From contig JAKMFL010000057.1 of assembly GCA_022425485.1 (NCBI GenBank), positions 42,262 through 106,261 of the forward strand: DNA of 64,000 bases, given 5' to 3'. Positions 42,696-54,270 of the stretch are shown here, one piece after another (the stretch's first letter is position 1; the number at the start of each line of letters is the position of its first letter). Made by a program: the position numbers and the translations under genes. The notes under the pieces are model-generated. The model was not told the origin of the DNA, did not search any database, and saw only the letters and a list, made by a program, of their open reading frames with translations. Source of the stretch: Alphaproteobacteria bacterium. Its GTDB lineage: Bacteria; Pseudomonadota; Alphaproteobacteria; Puniceispirillales; Puniceispirillaceae.

Positions 42696-44371
42696 GAAGT
42701 CTCCGATTGGGCAGGTCTAAAGCCAGATGTTAAGGGCAATCTGCGGTCACGGCCAAAGGCCCTAGCCGTCACTTTTGGCCCCGGGGCTGCTTGAAAACGT
42801 TTATATTCAGCGCGGAAAAGCAGGGTGCTCGCTTGTGCAACGATTTGCGCATCATAACCGCGTGCAACAATGGTTTCAATATCTGCCATCTCTTCGGTAA
42901 GCGCGATAAGGATGGGGTCAAGTATCTCATAAGGGGGCAGGCTATCTGTATCTTCCTGATCTGGGCGTAATTCGGCCGATGGCGGACGGGTAATAATCCG
43001 CTCAGGGATTACGCACCCTGCCGGCCCCAACGCGCCTTTGGGCAGATTCTGGTTACGCCAATTAGCCAGCTCAAAAATCTTTGTTTTCCAGACATCTTTA
43101 ATAGGGGCAAAACCGCCGCACATATCCCCATAAAGCGTTGAATAGCCAGCCGCATATTCAGACTTATTCCCAGTGGCCAGCACAAGATTACCAAATTTGT
43201 TTGATAACGCCATCAGCAACATACCGCGCAAACGCGACTGGATATTTTCCTCAGCAATACCACTTTGCTGGCCAGCAAAGCTTGTCGCTAGCATATCATC
43301 AAAGGCGTCCATCGCAGGTCTTATGGCGATATTTTCCAGCGTCAAACCTAAATTATCAGCAAGGCTTTGCGAATCTTCCACCGAAATACCAGCTGTATAT
43401 TCAGATGGCATCATCACCACCCGCACAGCATCTGCCCCCAACGCATCAACAGCCAGCGCGGTCACAATAGCAGAATCAATACCGCCAGACAGTCCCAATA
43501 CAACGCCCGGAAACCCATTTTTCGAACAGTAATCACGAAGGGCTAGTACCAGTGCCCGCCACATCGCTTCATTTTCATCATCTGGAGAAGAAACCTGACC
43601 GGTTAATATCGCACTTGCCTCCCCGCCGCGAAGGGTAACAACAGATAACCCTTCTGAGAATTGCGGCATTTGGCAGGCTAGCTTGCCGCCAAGGTTAAGC
43701 CCAAAAGAGCCGCCATCAAACACCAACTCATCCTGACCCCCGACCATATTCACATAAACAATCGGCAACCCACTCTCGGTCAACCGCGCAACCGCATGGC
43801 TCATACGCTGGTCTGTTTTGCCAGCTTCAAAGGGGGAGGCATTTAAAGAGAGGATAATTTCAGCCCCTGATTCTGATAGCATCTCACAGACATCTGCTGA
43901 CCAGATATCCTCACAAATTGCCAGACCAACACGCCAGCCACGAACCGAAACTGGCCCTTGCAAGCTACCTGCACTAAAATTCCGTTTATCATCAAAGACG
44001 CCGTAATTCGGTAAATTCACTTTATGGCGAACAGCTTTAACCGCACCATCATCCAAAACGAAAACCGCATTAAACAGGCGTCCTGCATCGCGCACAGGCG
44101 CACCGCAAATGATTGCAGGCCCGCCATCAGCGGTTGCGGCAGCTAGCCGAGCGATGCCCGCATCCACCCTATCCATAAAATCCGCTCGTAACACCAAATC
44201 ATCAGCTGGATACCCAGATAAATACATTTCTGGTGTCAACAATATCTGGCAATTTTGCTCTGCGGCACGGGCACGCATTTGCAATAATTTATCGCAATTC
44301 GCGTTAACATCCCCCAAATGCGGATTTAACTGAGCCAACGCAATATGCAAATCTGTTTTAGATGATGTCAT
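42692..44371 (-). CDS. nadE: Glutamine-hydrolysing NAD+ synthetase
   Basis: Final step of NAD synthesis, nicotinate adenine dinucleotide to NAD. An N-terminal nitrilase-type glutaminase (Cys in AICEDIW, Glu and Lys upstream) channels ammonia to the C-terminal synthetase with the P-loop SGGIDSAIVTALAVDALG. The 559-residue length fits the two-domain form. pncB precedes it by 21 bases, so nicotinate salvage and NAD formation are coexpressed. Confidence 0.96.
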   Translation of the reverse strand: MTSSKTDLHIALAQLNPHLGDVNANCDKLLQMRARAAEQNCQILLTPEMYLSGYPADDLVLRADFMDRVDAGIARLAAATADGGPAIICGAPVRDAGRLFNAVFVLDDGAVKAVRHKVNLPNYGVFDDKRNFSAGSLQGPVSVRGWRVGLAICEDIWSADVCEMLSESGAEIILSLNASPFEAGKTDQRMSHAVARLTESGLPIVYVNMVGGQDELVFDGGSFGLNLGGKLACQMPQFSEGLSVVTLRGGEASAILTGQVSSPDDENEAMWRALVLALRDYCSKNGFPGVVLGLSGGIDSAIVTALAVDALGADAVRVVMMPSEYTAGISVEDSQSLADNLGLTLENIAIRPAMDAFDDMLATSFAGQQSGIAEENIQSRLRGMLLMALSNKFGNLVLATGNKSEYAAGYSTLYGDMCGGFAPIKDVWKTKIFELANWRNQNLPKGALGPAGCVIPERIITRPPSAELRPDQEDTDSLPPYEILDPILIALTEEMADIETIVARGYDAQIVAQASTLLFRAEYKRFQAAPGPKVTARAFGRDRRLPLTSGFRPAQSETS

Positions 44372-44392
44372 CGTCTGAGAGACCTTAAATGT

Positions 44393-45556
44393 CTATTTAC
44401 CCTGAATATGGCGATGCAGGAATTCACGACCCACTTTTACCAGTGGCTGGCCATCATATTCAATGATATCTGTTGTCGCATAGGTTTCTGACCATTTTTC
44501 TGGCAAAAAAGAGCCTGTTCCAACCACATCAACAGGCGCCTTAGCTAGCGAGAATACACGGCATTTATCTGGGCCAAAGCCGCTAGATACGACGATCTTA
44601 ACTTTCTCAAACCCAGCCTTATCCAATTCCTCACGCATATACCAAACAGCGGCGGCAGACACACCTGTTCCCATCAGGTTTTTAAGTTCACTCTCAGAGC
44701 GATAACCACGAATAGCTTCTGGCACGTTGCGCTCTAGCACCGCATAAGAGCTTTGCGTATCCAGCCCCTGCAGGAAGCGCCCGCCATGTGTATCTAGCCT
44801 TATGCTAATCTGCCCTTTTTTGGCTAAATCACTGAAATAATTTACAACTTCTAGCGCATCATCTCGCTCTTGGCCAAAGTAATCAACCAAAACTGTTAAG
44901 GCTCTATCAGGAAAACTATGATGAAACATTTTCGCCGCATCCAGCGTATTACCAGCATACCCTATCAGCGCATGCGGCATGGTACCCATGCCAGCCTCTT
45001 GACCGAAATAGCGGGCTGTTGCATCTGCGGCGCACCCTAAAAAGCCTTTTGCGCCTACCTTTGCTTGTGCTTTTTTTGAGCCCACTGATGCGCCATACGC
45101 CATCAATTCTGCCATCTCGCTGCCCGCACAATGACGGGCATCCATCGCCAGAAACGCAACATCAGGCAATTCAACACACATCTGATAGGCGTTATAGGCC
45201 GCCACACAGGCACTGCCCAAACGTTGCAAAAAGATAGTTTCCAAATCAACCAGCTCTGACATTTTCCCAGTGATATATAGAAGCGGCTCGCCCGCACCTA
45301 CCCACGCACCCTCTTTGTGCAACAGCTCAATCTTGACATCAGCTTTGCGGCTGGCCGCCATCATTTCCAACCAGTCTGTAGCAAGTTTAGCCGCCAACGT
45401 GACTGGGCGGCGCATAAACACGGCATAGGTAACCGTTTTATCTCCATGGTCTGAGACGATCTGGCGTGTCAGATTGAAATAACTATCCGTATAAAGAGGC
45501 TGCATTTCAGGGCTTGGCCCGATTGCATTACCCCATTTAGAATTTTTTGCTGTCAC
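44393..45556 (-). CDS. pncB: Nicotinate phosphoribosyltransferase
   Basis: Converts nicotinate and PRPP to nicotinate mononucleotide in the Preiss-Handler salvage route. The 387-residue protein has TDSYFNLTRQI near the N-terminus, the DARHCAGSEMAEL stretch, and RLDTHGGRFLQGL and SSGFGPDKCRVF of the phosphate-binding barrel; it belongs to the shorter bacterial group. It is upstream of nadE in the same direction. No regulator (such as NrtR) is visible nearby. Confidence 0.92.
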   Translation of the reverse strand: MTAKNSKWGNAIGPSPEMQPLYTDSYFNLTRQIVSDHGDKTVTYAVFMRRPVTLAAKLATDWLEMMAASRKADVKIELLHKEGAWVGAGEPLLYITGKMSELVDLETIFLQRLGSACVAAYNAYQMCVELPDVAFLAMDARHCAGSEMAELMAYGASVGSKKAQAKVGAKGFLGCAADATARYFGQEAGMGTMPHALIGYAGNTLDAAKMFHHSFPDRALTVLVDYFGQERDDALEVVNYFSDLAKKGQISIRLDTHGGRFLQGLDTQSSYAVLERNVPEAIRGYRSESELKNLMGTGVSAAAVWYMREELDKAGFEKVKIVVSSGFGPDKCRVFSLAKAPVDVVGTGSFLPEKWSETYATTDIIEYDGQPLVKVGREFLHRHIQGK

Positions 45557-45679
45557 CTTATCACCAGCTCCCTAACCTTTTTTCATCTTGAAAAGGTCTG
45601 TTTGGCTCGTCAGTCTAAAAGATAGCTTCTGCTGCCTTTTATCAACGGCACGTAACGGCCATTGAGCTGCAAGCAAATA

Positions 45680-47053
45680 TTAACCAGCCTGTTTTAGCTT
45701 GGCACTTGCATCGCGGCGCCTTTTCATCAGGTCAGCTAACAAAAAGGCAAGTTCCAGTGATTGTCCGGCATTCAGACGCGGGTCACAATGGGTATGATAG
45801 CGGTCGCCAAGACCTTCTTCTGTAACCTCAATAACGCCGCCAACACATTCTGTGACATTCTGGCCTGTCATTTCAAAATGCACACCGCCTGGATAAGTAC
45901 CTTCGCTATCATGTGCATCAAAAAAACCTTCTACTTCTTTGAATACATCTTCCACACGGCGCGTTTTATATCCAGATGACGCTTTGATAGTATTTCCATG
46001 CATTGGATCGCAACACCATACCACAGAAGCCCCATGCGCTTTCACCGCTTTTAGAAGCGGCGGCAGCTTGGTGCGAACATCCTTTGCGCCCATGCGCGCA
46101 ATAAGCGTCAGCCGGCCCGGGCTGTTTTCTGGATTGAGCTGGTCTATCAGACGAAGCAGATTATCAGGCTCAAGGCTAGGGCCACATTTCAGACCAATTG
46201 GATTAGATATCCCGCGCATATATTCAACATGCGCACCTTCAAGTTGGCGCGTACGGTCGCCAATCCAAATCATATGTGCAGAGGTCGCATACCAGCCTTT
46301 CTCATCAGTGATGGTATCTTGGCGGGTTAGCGGTTCTTCATAATTCAACAGCAAAGCTTCATGGCTGGTAAAGAAGTCTGTTTCTGCTAATGCCCGGCTA
46401 GTTGCAGGGTTAACCCCGCACGCATTCATAAAGGCCAGACACTCATCAATACGCGAGGCTAGCTCTGTATAACGCTGTGCCCCAGCGGATACAAACTCGG
46501 TAGTCCAGTCATGCACCGCCTGCAAATCGGCAAGCCCGCCTTGGGCAAAAGCACGCAACAAATTCAAAGTTGAGGCAGATTGCTCATAAACTCTCAATAA
46601 TCTTTCCGGATCTGGCTGACGCTCAGCTGGATTAAAGCCAATACCGTTAATCATATCGCCGCGATAAGACGGCAACTCAACCCCATCAATTACCTCCAAA
46701 GGTGAGGAGCGCGGCTTGGCAAACTGGCCAGCTACCCGGCCAATTTTTACAACCGGCATAGACGCCCCAAAGGTCAGCACAACAGCCATCTGCAAAAACA
46801 CCTTAAAGCTGTCTCTGATCATGTCAGCTGAAAATTCAGCAAAGCTTTCGGCGCAATCACCGCCCTGCAGCAAAAACCCTTCGCCATTGGCAACGCTGCC
46901 TAGCTGGCTACGCAGATTCTGCACCTCGCCTGCGAAAACCAGAGGCGGTTTCTTGGCAAGAATTTCTTCAACATTTTTTACCTGCGCCGCATCGTTATAT
47001 TCCGGCACTTGCAAGATAGGAAAGTCACGCCAGCTTGATGGTGTCCAGCTCAT
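45680..47053 (-). CDS. Class II 3-deoxy-D-arabino-heptulosonate-7-phosphate synthase
   Basis: First enzyme of the shikimate pathway. At 457 residues it is the plant-like class II (AroAII) type. [13 protein letters not shown], the [17 protein letters not shown] segment, [10 protein letters not shown] and the late [18 protein letters not shown] carry the metal and PEP/E4P site residues. It appears monocistronic. AroF/AroG-type names are not used here because they refer to class I enzymes. Confidence 0.95.
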   Translation of the reverse strand: MSWTPSSWRDFPILQVPEYNDAAQVKNVEEILAKKPPLVFAGEVQNLRSQLGSVANGEGFLLQGGDCAESFAEFSADMIRDSFKVFLQMAVVLTFGASMPVVKIGRVAGQFAKPRSSPLEVIDGVELPSYRGDMINGIGFNPAERQPDPERLLRVYEQSASTLNLLRAFAQGGLADLQAVHDWTTEFVSAGAQRYTELASRIDECLAFMNACGVNPATSRALAETDFFTSHEALLLNYEEPLTRQDTITDEKGWYATSAHMIWIGDRTRQLEGAHVEYMRGISNPIGLKCGPSLEPDNLLRLIDQLNPENSPGRLTLIARMGAKDVRTKLPPLLKAVKAHGASVVWCCDPMHGNTIKASSGYKTRRVEDVFKEVEGFFDAHDSEGTYPGGVHFEMTGQNVTECVGGVIEVTEEGLGDRYHTHCDPRLNAGQSLELAFLLADLMKRRRDASAKLKQAG

Positions 47054-47223
47054 TTTTTATACCAGCCTTGCCTGCTAGGGCAGATAGCCGCCTCTATGTT
47101 TGAATTAATGGCTGTTAAAATAGCGGTTTTACGAAGCAAAAGCAAAGACTTCTGGCGGGTTTTTTTGCACAGGCCCTGCCAAGGGAAATGACAAGCAAAA
47201 ACAAGCCTAAAATAGAATAATCC

Positions 47224-48630
47224 CTAGGCACGCGGCGTGCGCATGGTAACAAACTCTTCTGCTGCGGATGGATGAATACCGATCACCGCATCAAAATCAG
47301 ACTTCCTAGCCCCCATTTTCACCGCAATAGCCATGCCTTGCATGATTTCAGCCGCATCTGGCCCCACCATGTGAACACCGAGTATTTTTTGCGTATCCGC
47401 GTCGACAATCAGCTTCATATAGGTTTTCTCAGGCCTGCCTGATAGCGTATTTTTCATCGCCCGAAATCGACTTTCGAAGATTTGCACGCGGCCATATACT
47501 TCCTCTGCTTGTTCTTGCGATAGCCCAACACTGGCTATATTGGGCTGGCTAAAGACAGCAGACGGCACCGCATCATAGTTTACTGCGCGGGGCATATCCC
47601 CATAAATTGTGTCCGCAAAAGCGTGCCCCTCAGCGATAGCAACTGGCGTTAAATTAATCCGGTCAGTCACATCCCCTACCGCAAAGACAGAAGCAGCAGA
47701 AGTCTGGCTCCATTCATCTACCTTTATCGCGCCGCGCGCATTTGTCTCAATGGCTGCCGCTTCAAGCCCCAAGCCGTTAATATTAGGGGCTCTGCCTGTA
47801 GCTGCCATCACCTCATCAGGGGATAGAACACTGCCATCATCAAGAGTGACTACATGCCCTTCGGCTGTTTTTTTAACCTCAGCTATGATGCGGCCAGAAA
47901 TAAGGTTAATGCCTCTGTCCCGCAGCGCCTCAGCAATATGTTCACGCACATCCATATCAAATCCGCGCAACGGCAGGTCAGCGCGATAGATCAAATCAAC
48001 CTTGCTGCCAAATGCCCTAAAGATACCGGCAAATTCAAGCGCGATATAGCCGCTACCATAAATAACAATATGGTCTGGACGTTTGTGCAAATCCAACGCT
48101 TCGTTGGAGGTGATAGCATATTCAGCTAGCCCCGGCACATCAGGGGTGGATGGCTGGCCCCCTACCGCGATTAAAATACGCTTCGCTGTGTAGATGGTAT
48201 CGCCTACCTCAACTTCGTGAGGGCCCTTTAGATGCCCCCAACCTTCGATAAGATCTGCGCCAGCGTTTTTCAGGAGCGTGCGATACACCCCTTCAAGACG
48301 GGCTGTTTCTTTATCTTTGGCAGCAATCAAATCTGACCAGCTATGGGAAAGCCCTTCAATCTGCCAGCCAAAACCAGCCGCATCTTCTGCCTCACCAGCA
48401 AAGCTCGCGCCATAGACAAGCAGCTTTTTCGGCACACATCCCCGAATAACACAGGTGCCACCCGGCCTGTCGCCTTCGATAACAGCAACACGCGCGCCAT
48501 AGCCAGCCGCTATCCTGCCTGCCCGAACACCGCCAGACCCAGCACCAATAACAATCAGGTCATAATCATATGCTTTTGTAAATTGTCCCTCTGATTGGGC
48601 AGCAACTATATCAGCATCCTTATCGACCAT
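47224..48630 (-). CDS. gor: Glutathione-disulfide reductase
   Basis: NADPH-dependent flavoprotein regenerating GSH. FAD motif GAGSGG (29-34), redox pair Cys60/Cys65 in GGTCVIRGCVPKKL, a second Rossmann motif YGSGYIALEFAG, and the C-terminal HPSAAEEFV with the catalytic His. GTCVIRGCVPKK distinguishes it from lipoamide dehydrogenase. The first 20 residues (acidic) extend beyond the usual start but GGAG precedes the ATG at 48630 correctly. Length 468. Confidence 0.94.
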   Translation of the reverse strand: MVDKDADIVAAQSEGQFTKAYDYDLIVIGAGSGGVRAGRIAAGYGARVAVIEGDRPGGTCVIRGCVPKKLLVYGASFAGEAEDAAGFGWQIEGLSHSWSDLIAAKDKETARLEGVYRTLLKNAGADLIEGWGHLKGPHEVEVGDTIYTAKRILIAVGGQPSTPDVPGLAEYAITSNEALDLHKRPDHIVIYGSGYIALEFAGIFRAFGSKVDLIYRADLPLRGFDMDVREHIAEALRDRGINLISGRIIAEVKKTAEGHVVTLDDGSVLSPDEVMAATGRAPNINGLGLEAAAIETNARGAIKVDEWSQTSAASVFAVGDVTDRINLTPVAIAEGHAFADTIYGDMPRAVNYDAVPSAVFSQPNIASVGLSQEQAEEVYGRVQIFESRFRAMKNTLSGRPEKTYMKLIVDADTQKILGVHMVGPDAAEIMQGMAIAVKMGARKSDFDAVIGIHPSAAEEFVTMRTPRA

Positions 48631-48765
48631 CTTTTATCTCCATTAGTCTAGTGGAAATTGCCATAGATAGTCTGTGCCTGATGTCGCCTGCCTTGTCCAG
48701 AGCGTTAGCTATTTGATGAGGAAAGAGGCAAAAATAAATCGCCCATAGCAGCCTTAAAAAAAGAC

Positions 48766-49254
48766 CTATGCTCCGTCCAGTTTTTCTATCAGATGCGCAA
48801 TCCTGAAATCGGCCAGATTACAAGATGGCAAGCGTTCTTCGGACGGGGAAGCTGCATGCGCAAGCTCTACCGAAATCGGCTTCAATTCATCCACAAATGC
48901 GATGCAACCTGCCGCGAGTTTGTGCGCCCCCACCCTTTTTCCAGATGCATATTTAGTGGGTAAAAACCGGAAATAAGTTTGCGATACAGAACCTGTTACA
49001 CAACCTAGCTGGGGCCCCCCTGAGGCAGGAGATGGGTTCACGGCGTAAACATCTTCGGTAAGCAATAATGTTATAAAAGAGGATAAAAATAGACCACTCC
49101 CATCGAGAGCGAAACTACAATAGACAAGCAGCGTATCACTCTCCATTAACTCTAATTGCAAAATCACTGGTGAAGCTTCTGGATAATAGAGATATTTTCC
49201 ATTTCCCATAGCGCGAAAATCACCCGTTAGCCCAGCTTGCATTTCTTCTATCAC
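48766..49254 (-). CDS. Hypothetical protein, 162 residues
   Basis: No family recognised. The ATG at 49254 has AGGACA upstream. The protein looks globular and cytosolic, without signal peptide or transmembrane segment, with a Leu-rich strand region (VILQLELMESDTLLVYCSFALDG) and three cysteines. The frame is long relative to the AT-leaning background and has ordinary codon usage, so it is probably a gene. It is flanked by gor (same strand) and by the divergent acetoacetate-CoA ligase gene, which give no functional clue. Confidence 0.55.
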   Translation of the reverse strand: MIEEMQAGLTGDFRAMGNGKYLYYPEASPVILQLELMESDTLLVYCSFALDGSGLFLSSFITLLLTEDVYAVNPSPASGGPQLGCVTGSVSQTYFRFLPTKYASGKRVGAHKLAAGCIAFVDELKPISVELAHAASPSEERLPSCNLADFRIAHLIEKLDGA

Positions 49255-49483
49255 TTTTTATGTCCTGTTTTATTAGGTTTTCCTTTTTGTGACCGTAAAA
49301 ACATTAAGAACATATTAACGTGATGGAAAAAAGTTATACACAAGACTAGCCCTAAAGATTGAGTTTTTGACAAAACCGCCGCAATAGGAGTTTACAACAG
49401 GCAAGCTGTCATTAAGATTAAAATCCGTAATAATAAAATGCAGAAAGCCTGTAATAATCTGTTTCAGCCTCAAGGAGACCGCC

Positions 49484-51435
<1,952 letters not shown>

Positions 51436-51439
<4 letters not shown>

Positions 51440-51960
51440 TTTAATTGATGCAGAAATTGTTGTAAGCCAGAGCTGTTGGCAAACTGCTTTCTGATTTTCT
51501 TTAATGTTGGCACCATTGCACGAAGCGAGGCTGTCTCAGCTGTGCTCAGACTATCCTCATCAGCTATATCTGCGCCCTTCTGCAAAGGACAGCTTAGCAG
51601 CCGATAGGTATGGCTAGCCCCGACCCTATCTGCTTTGAGTTTGAATTTTGCTTTGCTGCCAACTGGCCATTTTTCACGCAAAACAAGCAGCAGCAAAAAA
51701 TCGTCAGCTTCCGCTTTTTCCAATGCAGGTGCTGCTAGTATTTTTGCCGCACCCTCCACCTGCCCACGCCAATTTTCATCTTCATCCAGCGAAGGGGCGG
51801 CGGGATTATCCAATGCATATCCCAGCCAATTAATGATATCTGCGTCAGTTACTTCATCAAGACCCGCATCATTGAGGCTGGTAAGAGCAGAAATATCTGC
51901 GACACTTCCATCACGCTCAAAACAATGAATTTCAATTTCACCCATAACCCTGATTATCAT
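51436..51960 (-). CDS. Hypothetical acidic protein, 174 residues
   Basis: No family recognised. It starts at ATG 51960 with AGGAGAAAC upstream, overlapping the stop of the EamA gene as ATGA, so translation is coupled to the transporter. The protein is acidic and Ala/Leu-rich, without signal peptide or membrane segment; a beta start (MIIRVMGEIEIHCF) is followed by mostly helical sequence. The longer frame to 52068 is internal to the transporter gene. Both ends interlock with neighbours (tail-to-tail with the ligase), evidence for a genuine compact gene. Confidence 0.65.
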
Positions 51961-52871
51961 TTTGTTTCTCCTGCGCTGGTCTTCATTGCTTTGCCTTGAT
52001 GCTTTGAAATAGCAAATTCGCGCCAGATAATAAACATACAAGAAGAAATCACAACCACCATTCCGCAAAGTTGAATAAAGGTTGGAACTTCAGAGAAAAG
52101 AAGGAAGCCATAGATACCAGCTAGGGGGACTTGCAAATAACGTAGGGATGCAACCACAACCGCTTCGCTAAACCGATAAGCGGTTGTAAAAGAAAGCTGT
52201 AAGCAAGAGCTAAATACACCCAATGCTACCAGCAACATCGCCTCTTTTGCGGTGGGTAAGACAAACTGCGAGGGCAGTAAAAGCAGAAGTGTTGAGGCGG
52301 CAATAAACCCACAGCTATTATAAACAAAGGCGACGGTAACGGGCTGATCGCCTTTACCAAGGCGGCGCAAAGTGATGGAGAGGCCAGCGCCAGCAATGGC
52401 GGCACAAAGCCCAAAAATCACCGCTGGCGTAACGCTTTGCGAAAACGGGTCTGTTAGCAAAATAATGCCTAGCAGACCAATAATCACCGCCATAGTGCGA
52501 TAAACACCTACCTTTTCAGATAGTAATAATGGCGAGGCTAGCGTGATAAACAATACCGAAGATTGAAACAATGCGGTGGCTTGGCCAAGCGGGATATTAC
52601 GCACCGATAGAAACCAAAATGTAATACCCGCCATACCGAACATCACACGTACAACCATAGTGCGCCGCTGGGTAATGCGCAGCATGTCGCGCCCTCTAAC
52701 CCGCCATGCCACAAGGAACAAAATAGGCAGCGAGAATAAAAAACGGTAGAATAGCATCGACAACAAGGTTAAATCATCAGACAGCATTTTAACAATGCCG
52801 CCAGTTATGACGCCAAAACACACCGCTGCAAGGGTTAATATAACCCCCATAATCTGAGCTGAAAATATCAT
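51957..52871 (-). CDS. EamA/DMT family transporter
   Basis: A ten-helix membrane protein of 304 residues made of two EamA repeats, each of five segments (repeat 1 to about residue 135, repeat 2 to the end). The family exports metabolites such as amino acids or nucleobases; the substrate cannot be told from sequence. The start at 52871 has no clear Shine-Dalgarno; ATG at 52850 is possible. It overlaps the 174-residue gene by four bases at its end. Confidence 0.9.
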   Translation of the reverse strand: MIFSAQIMGVILTLAAVCFGVITGGIVKMLSDDLTLLSMLFYRFLFSLPILFLVAWRVRGRDMLRITQRRTMVVRVMFGMAGITFWFLSVRNIPLGQATALFQSSVLFITLASPLLLSEKVGVYRTMAVIIGLLGIILLTDPFSQSVTPAVIFGLCAAIAGAGLSITLRRLGKGDQPVTVAFVYNSCGFIAASTLLLLLPSQFVLPTAKEAMLLVALGVFSSCLQLSFTTAYRFSEAVVVASLRYLQVPLAGIYGFLLFSEVPTFIQLCGMVVVISSCMFIIWREFAISKHQGKAMKTSAGETK

Positions 52872-52977
52872 CTAAAAAGGGTAAACAGCCTATACTGCCA
52901 ATCTGGAAAGAACATTTAATTCGTATAGAAACACGGACAATTATTTTACAACATTACCATATCGGGGAAAATTAGAT

Positions 52978-53397
52978 ATGAAAAAACAACTCCTTGCGCT
53001 TTTGCTTTTGGGACTAACCCTGTCCAGCCCTGCCCTTGCGGCTGACCCAGTGGAAACACGCAAAGCCAATTTTAAACAAAGTGGACAAATCCTAAAAGCA
53101 GTGCGTGGACAGATAGCTGCAAGTGACTGGCAGGCGATAGCAGATGGCGCGCAGAAAATTGCCGATTGGGCAGAAAAAATGCCTGAATTTTTCCCAGCCA
53201 GCGCCCCAAGTCGCGGCGCATCCCCCGCTATTTGGGAGAATTTTGACGATTTCAAAAGCAAGGCTGCGGATAATCGCAACGCTGCATTAGCCCTGAAAGC
53301 AGCCGCAGAATCTGGTGATGGAGATGCCATCATGGGCGCGGTACGCACGCTTGGCGGCACCTGCAAGAGCTGTCATTCCAAATATCAGGCAAAGTAG
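52978..53397 (+). CDS. Cytochrome c' family periplasmic protein
   Basis: A 139-residue c-type cytochrome. A clear signal peptide (MKKQLLALLLLGLTLSSPALA, cleavage about residue 21) exports it; a four-helix bundle follows and the heme site CKSCH lies at the C-terminal end (near residues 130-134), the arrangement of cytochrome c' and cytochrome c556 types. Such proteins bind NO or act in electron transfer. It faces the b-type cytochrome gene tail to tail, an association frequently seen between c' and b561-type genes, although usually in the same orientation. Confidence 0.9.
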   Translation: MKKQLLALLLLGLTLSSPALAADPVETRKANFKQSGQILKAVRGQIAASDWQAIADGAQKIADWAEKMPEFFPASAPSRGASPAIWENFDDFKSKAADNRNAALALKAAAESGDGDAIMGAVRTLGGTCKSCHSKYQAK

Positions 53398-53411
53398 CGC
53401 TGAAGACCGCG

Positions 53412-53487
53412 TTTTCTTAAAAACTAATAGTTTTTTTAAAAATTAATAGTTTTCTTAGGAATTAATAGTTTTCTTAGGAATTAATAT
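53412..53487. repeat. 19-bp x 4 tandem repeat between convergent cytochrome genes
   Basis: Units at 53412-53430, 53431-53449, 53450-53468 and 53469-53487. Units 3 and 4 differ only at the last base. Each contains TTAATA or CTAATA. The final unit includes the stop codon of the leftward cytochrome b gene (TAA, complement of 53481-53483) and the repeat ends inside that gene. Confidence 0.9.
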
Positions 53488-54170
53488 AGGGCGGGTTGCA
53501 ATAGGATAGGTAATTGAGAGCCAATAACGCAGCCCGCTAGCCATATTAGGCCAAAAAAGGTATGCATGCGTGATATCAACCCGCTATCGCCGCTGATGTT
53601 TTTATGCCTTCCTGTGACCATCGCGGGTATCAAATTTTTCTTCAAGCGGAAATAATATACCGCCATTGCCGCAAGGTGCAAAAGGATCACCGCAAAAACC
53701 AGTTTCTCGGTAATGGCATGCACGCGTTCAGCAAGCGGTGATAGCGAAGGCGCAAGCGACACGAAGGGCCCTTCAAACAGCACATCATCTGTTGAAAAAG
53801 CGCCAGAAACGCTCATCACCAGACAGATCAGCAGCAGCAAAATCACTGCATAGCCGCCAAGAGCAGAATGTCCAGCAACCTTATCTGCCTTGCCTGCAAA
53901 AATCTGCCGCACCACCCCTATTGCCGCAGAAGGTGGACGGATAAAACGGCTAAACCTCGCAGTTTGGCTGCCAGCCACACCCCAGACAAGCCGGAAACAG
54001 ATAAGTCCCATCACCGCCATACCAAAATGCTGGTGAAACTCTAGCATTTCTGCTTTGGCTGAGCCGATAGCTCCAAACACGCAGATAACAAGCATCCAGT
54101 GAAAAAGTCGCAAAGGAACATCCCAAACCAAATGCCCCTCTTTCGGGCTTTTTATCGCGCCTATTGCCAT
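53481..54170 (-). CDS. Cytochrome b/b561-type membrane protein
   Basis: A four- to five-helix membrane cytochrome of 229 residues starting near LVWDVPLRLFHWML, a typical opening of Ni-Fe hydrogenase b-subunit/b561-like proteins. Histidines in the first, second (EFHQHFGM) and later helices (AERVHAITEK, LLHLAAM) can ligate two hemes. It probably passes electrons between quinol and a c-type partner, with the convergent cytochrome c' as the obvious candidate by context. AAAGG precedes the ATG. Its last codon and stop belong to a 19-bp repeat. Confidence 0.9.
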   Translation of the reverse strand: MAIGAIKSPKEGHLVWDVPLRLFHWMLVICVFGAIGSAKAEMLEFHQHFGMAVMGLICFRLVWGVAGSQTARFSRFIRPPSAAIGVVRQIFAGKADKVAGHSALGGYAVILLLLICLVMSVSGAFSTDDVLFEGPFVSLAPSLSPLAERVHAITEKLVFAVILLHLAAMAVYYFRLKKNLIPAMVTGRHKNISGDSGLISRMHTFFGLIWLAGCVIGSQLPILLQPALY

Positions 54171-54270
54171 ACTAATTAACCTTTTGGCTAAATCACCTCT
54201 TTGGCTGAATTGCCCTTTTATTGGGGGCCACTAGAAGCCGTTAATGAATTAGACTATTCTTTGCCCTATT

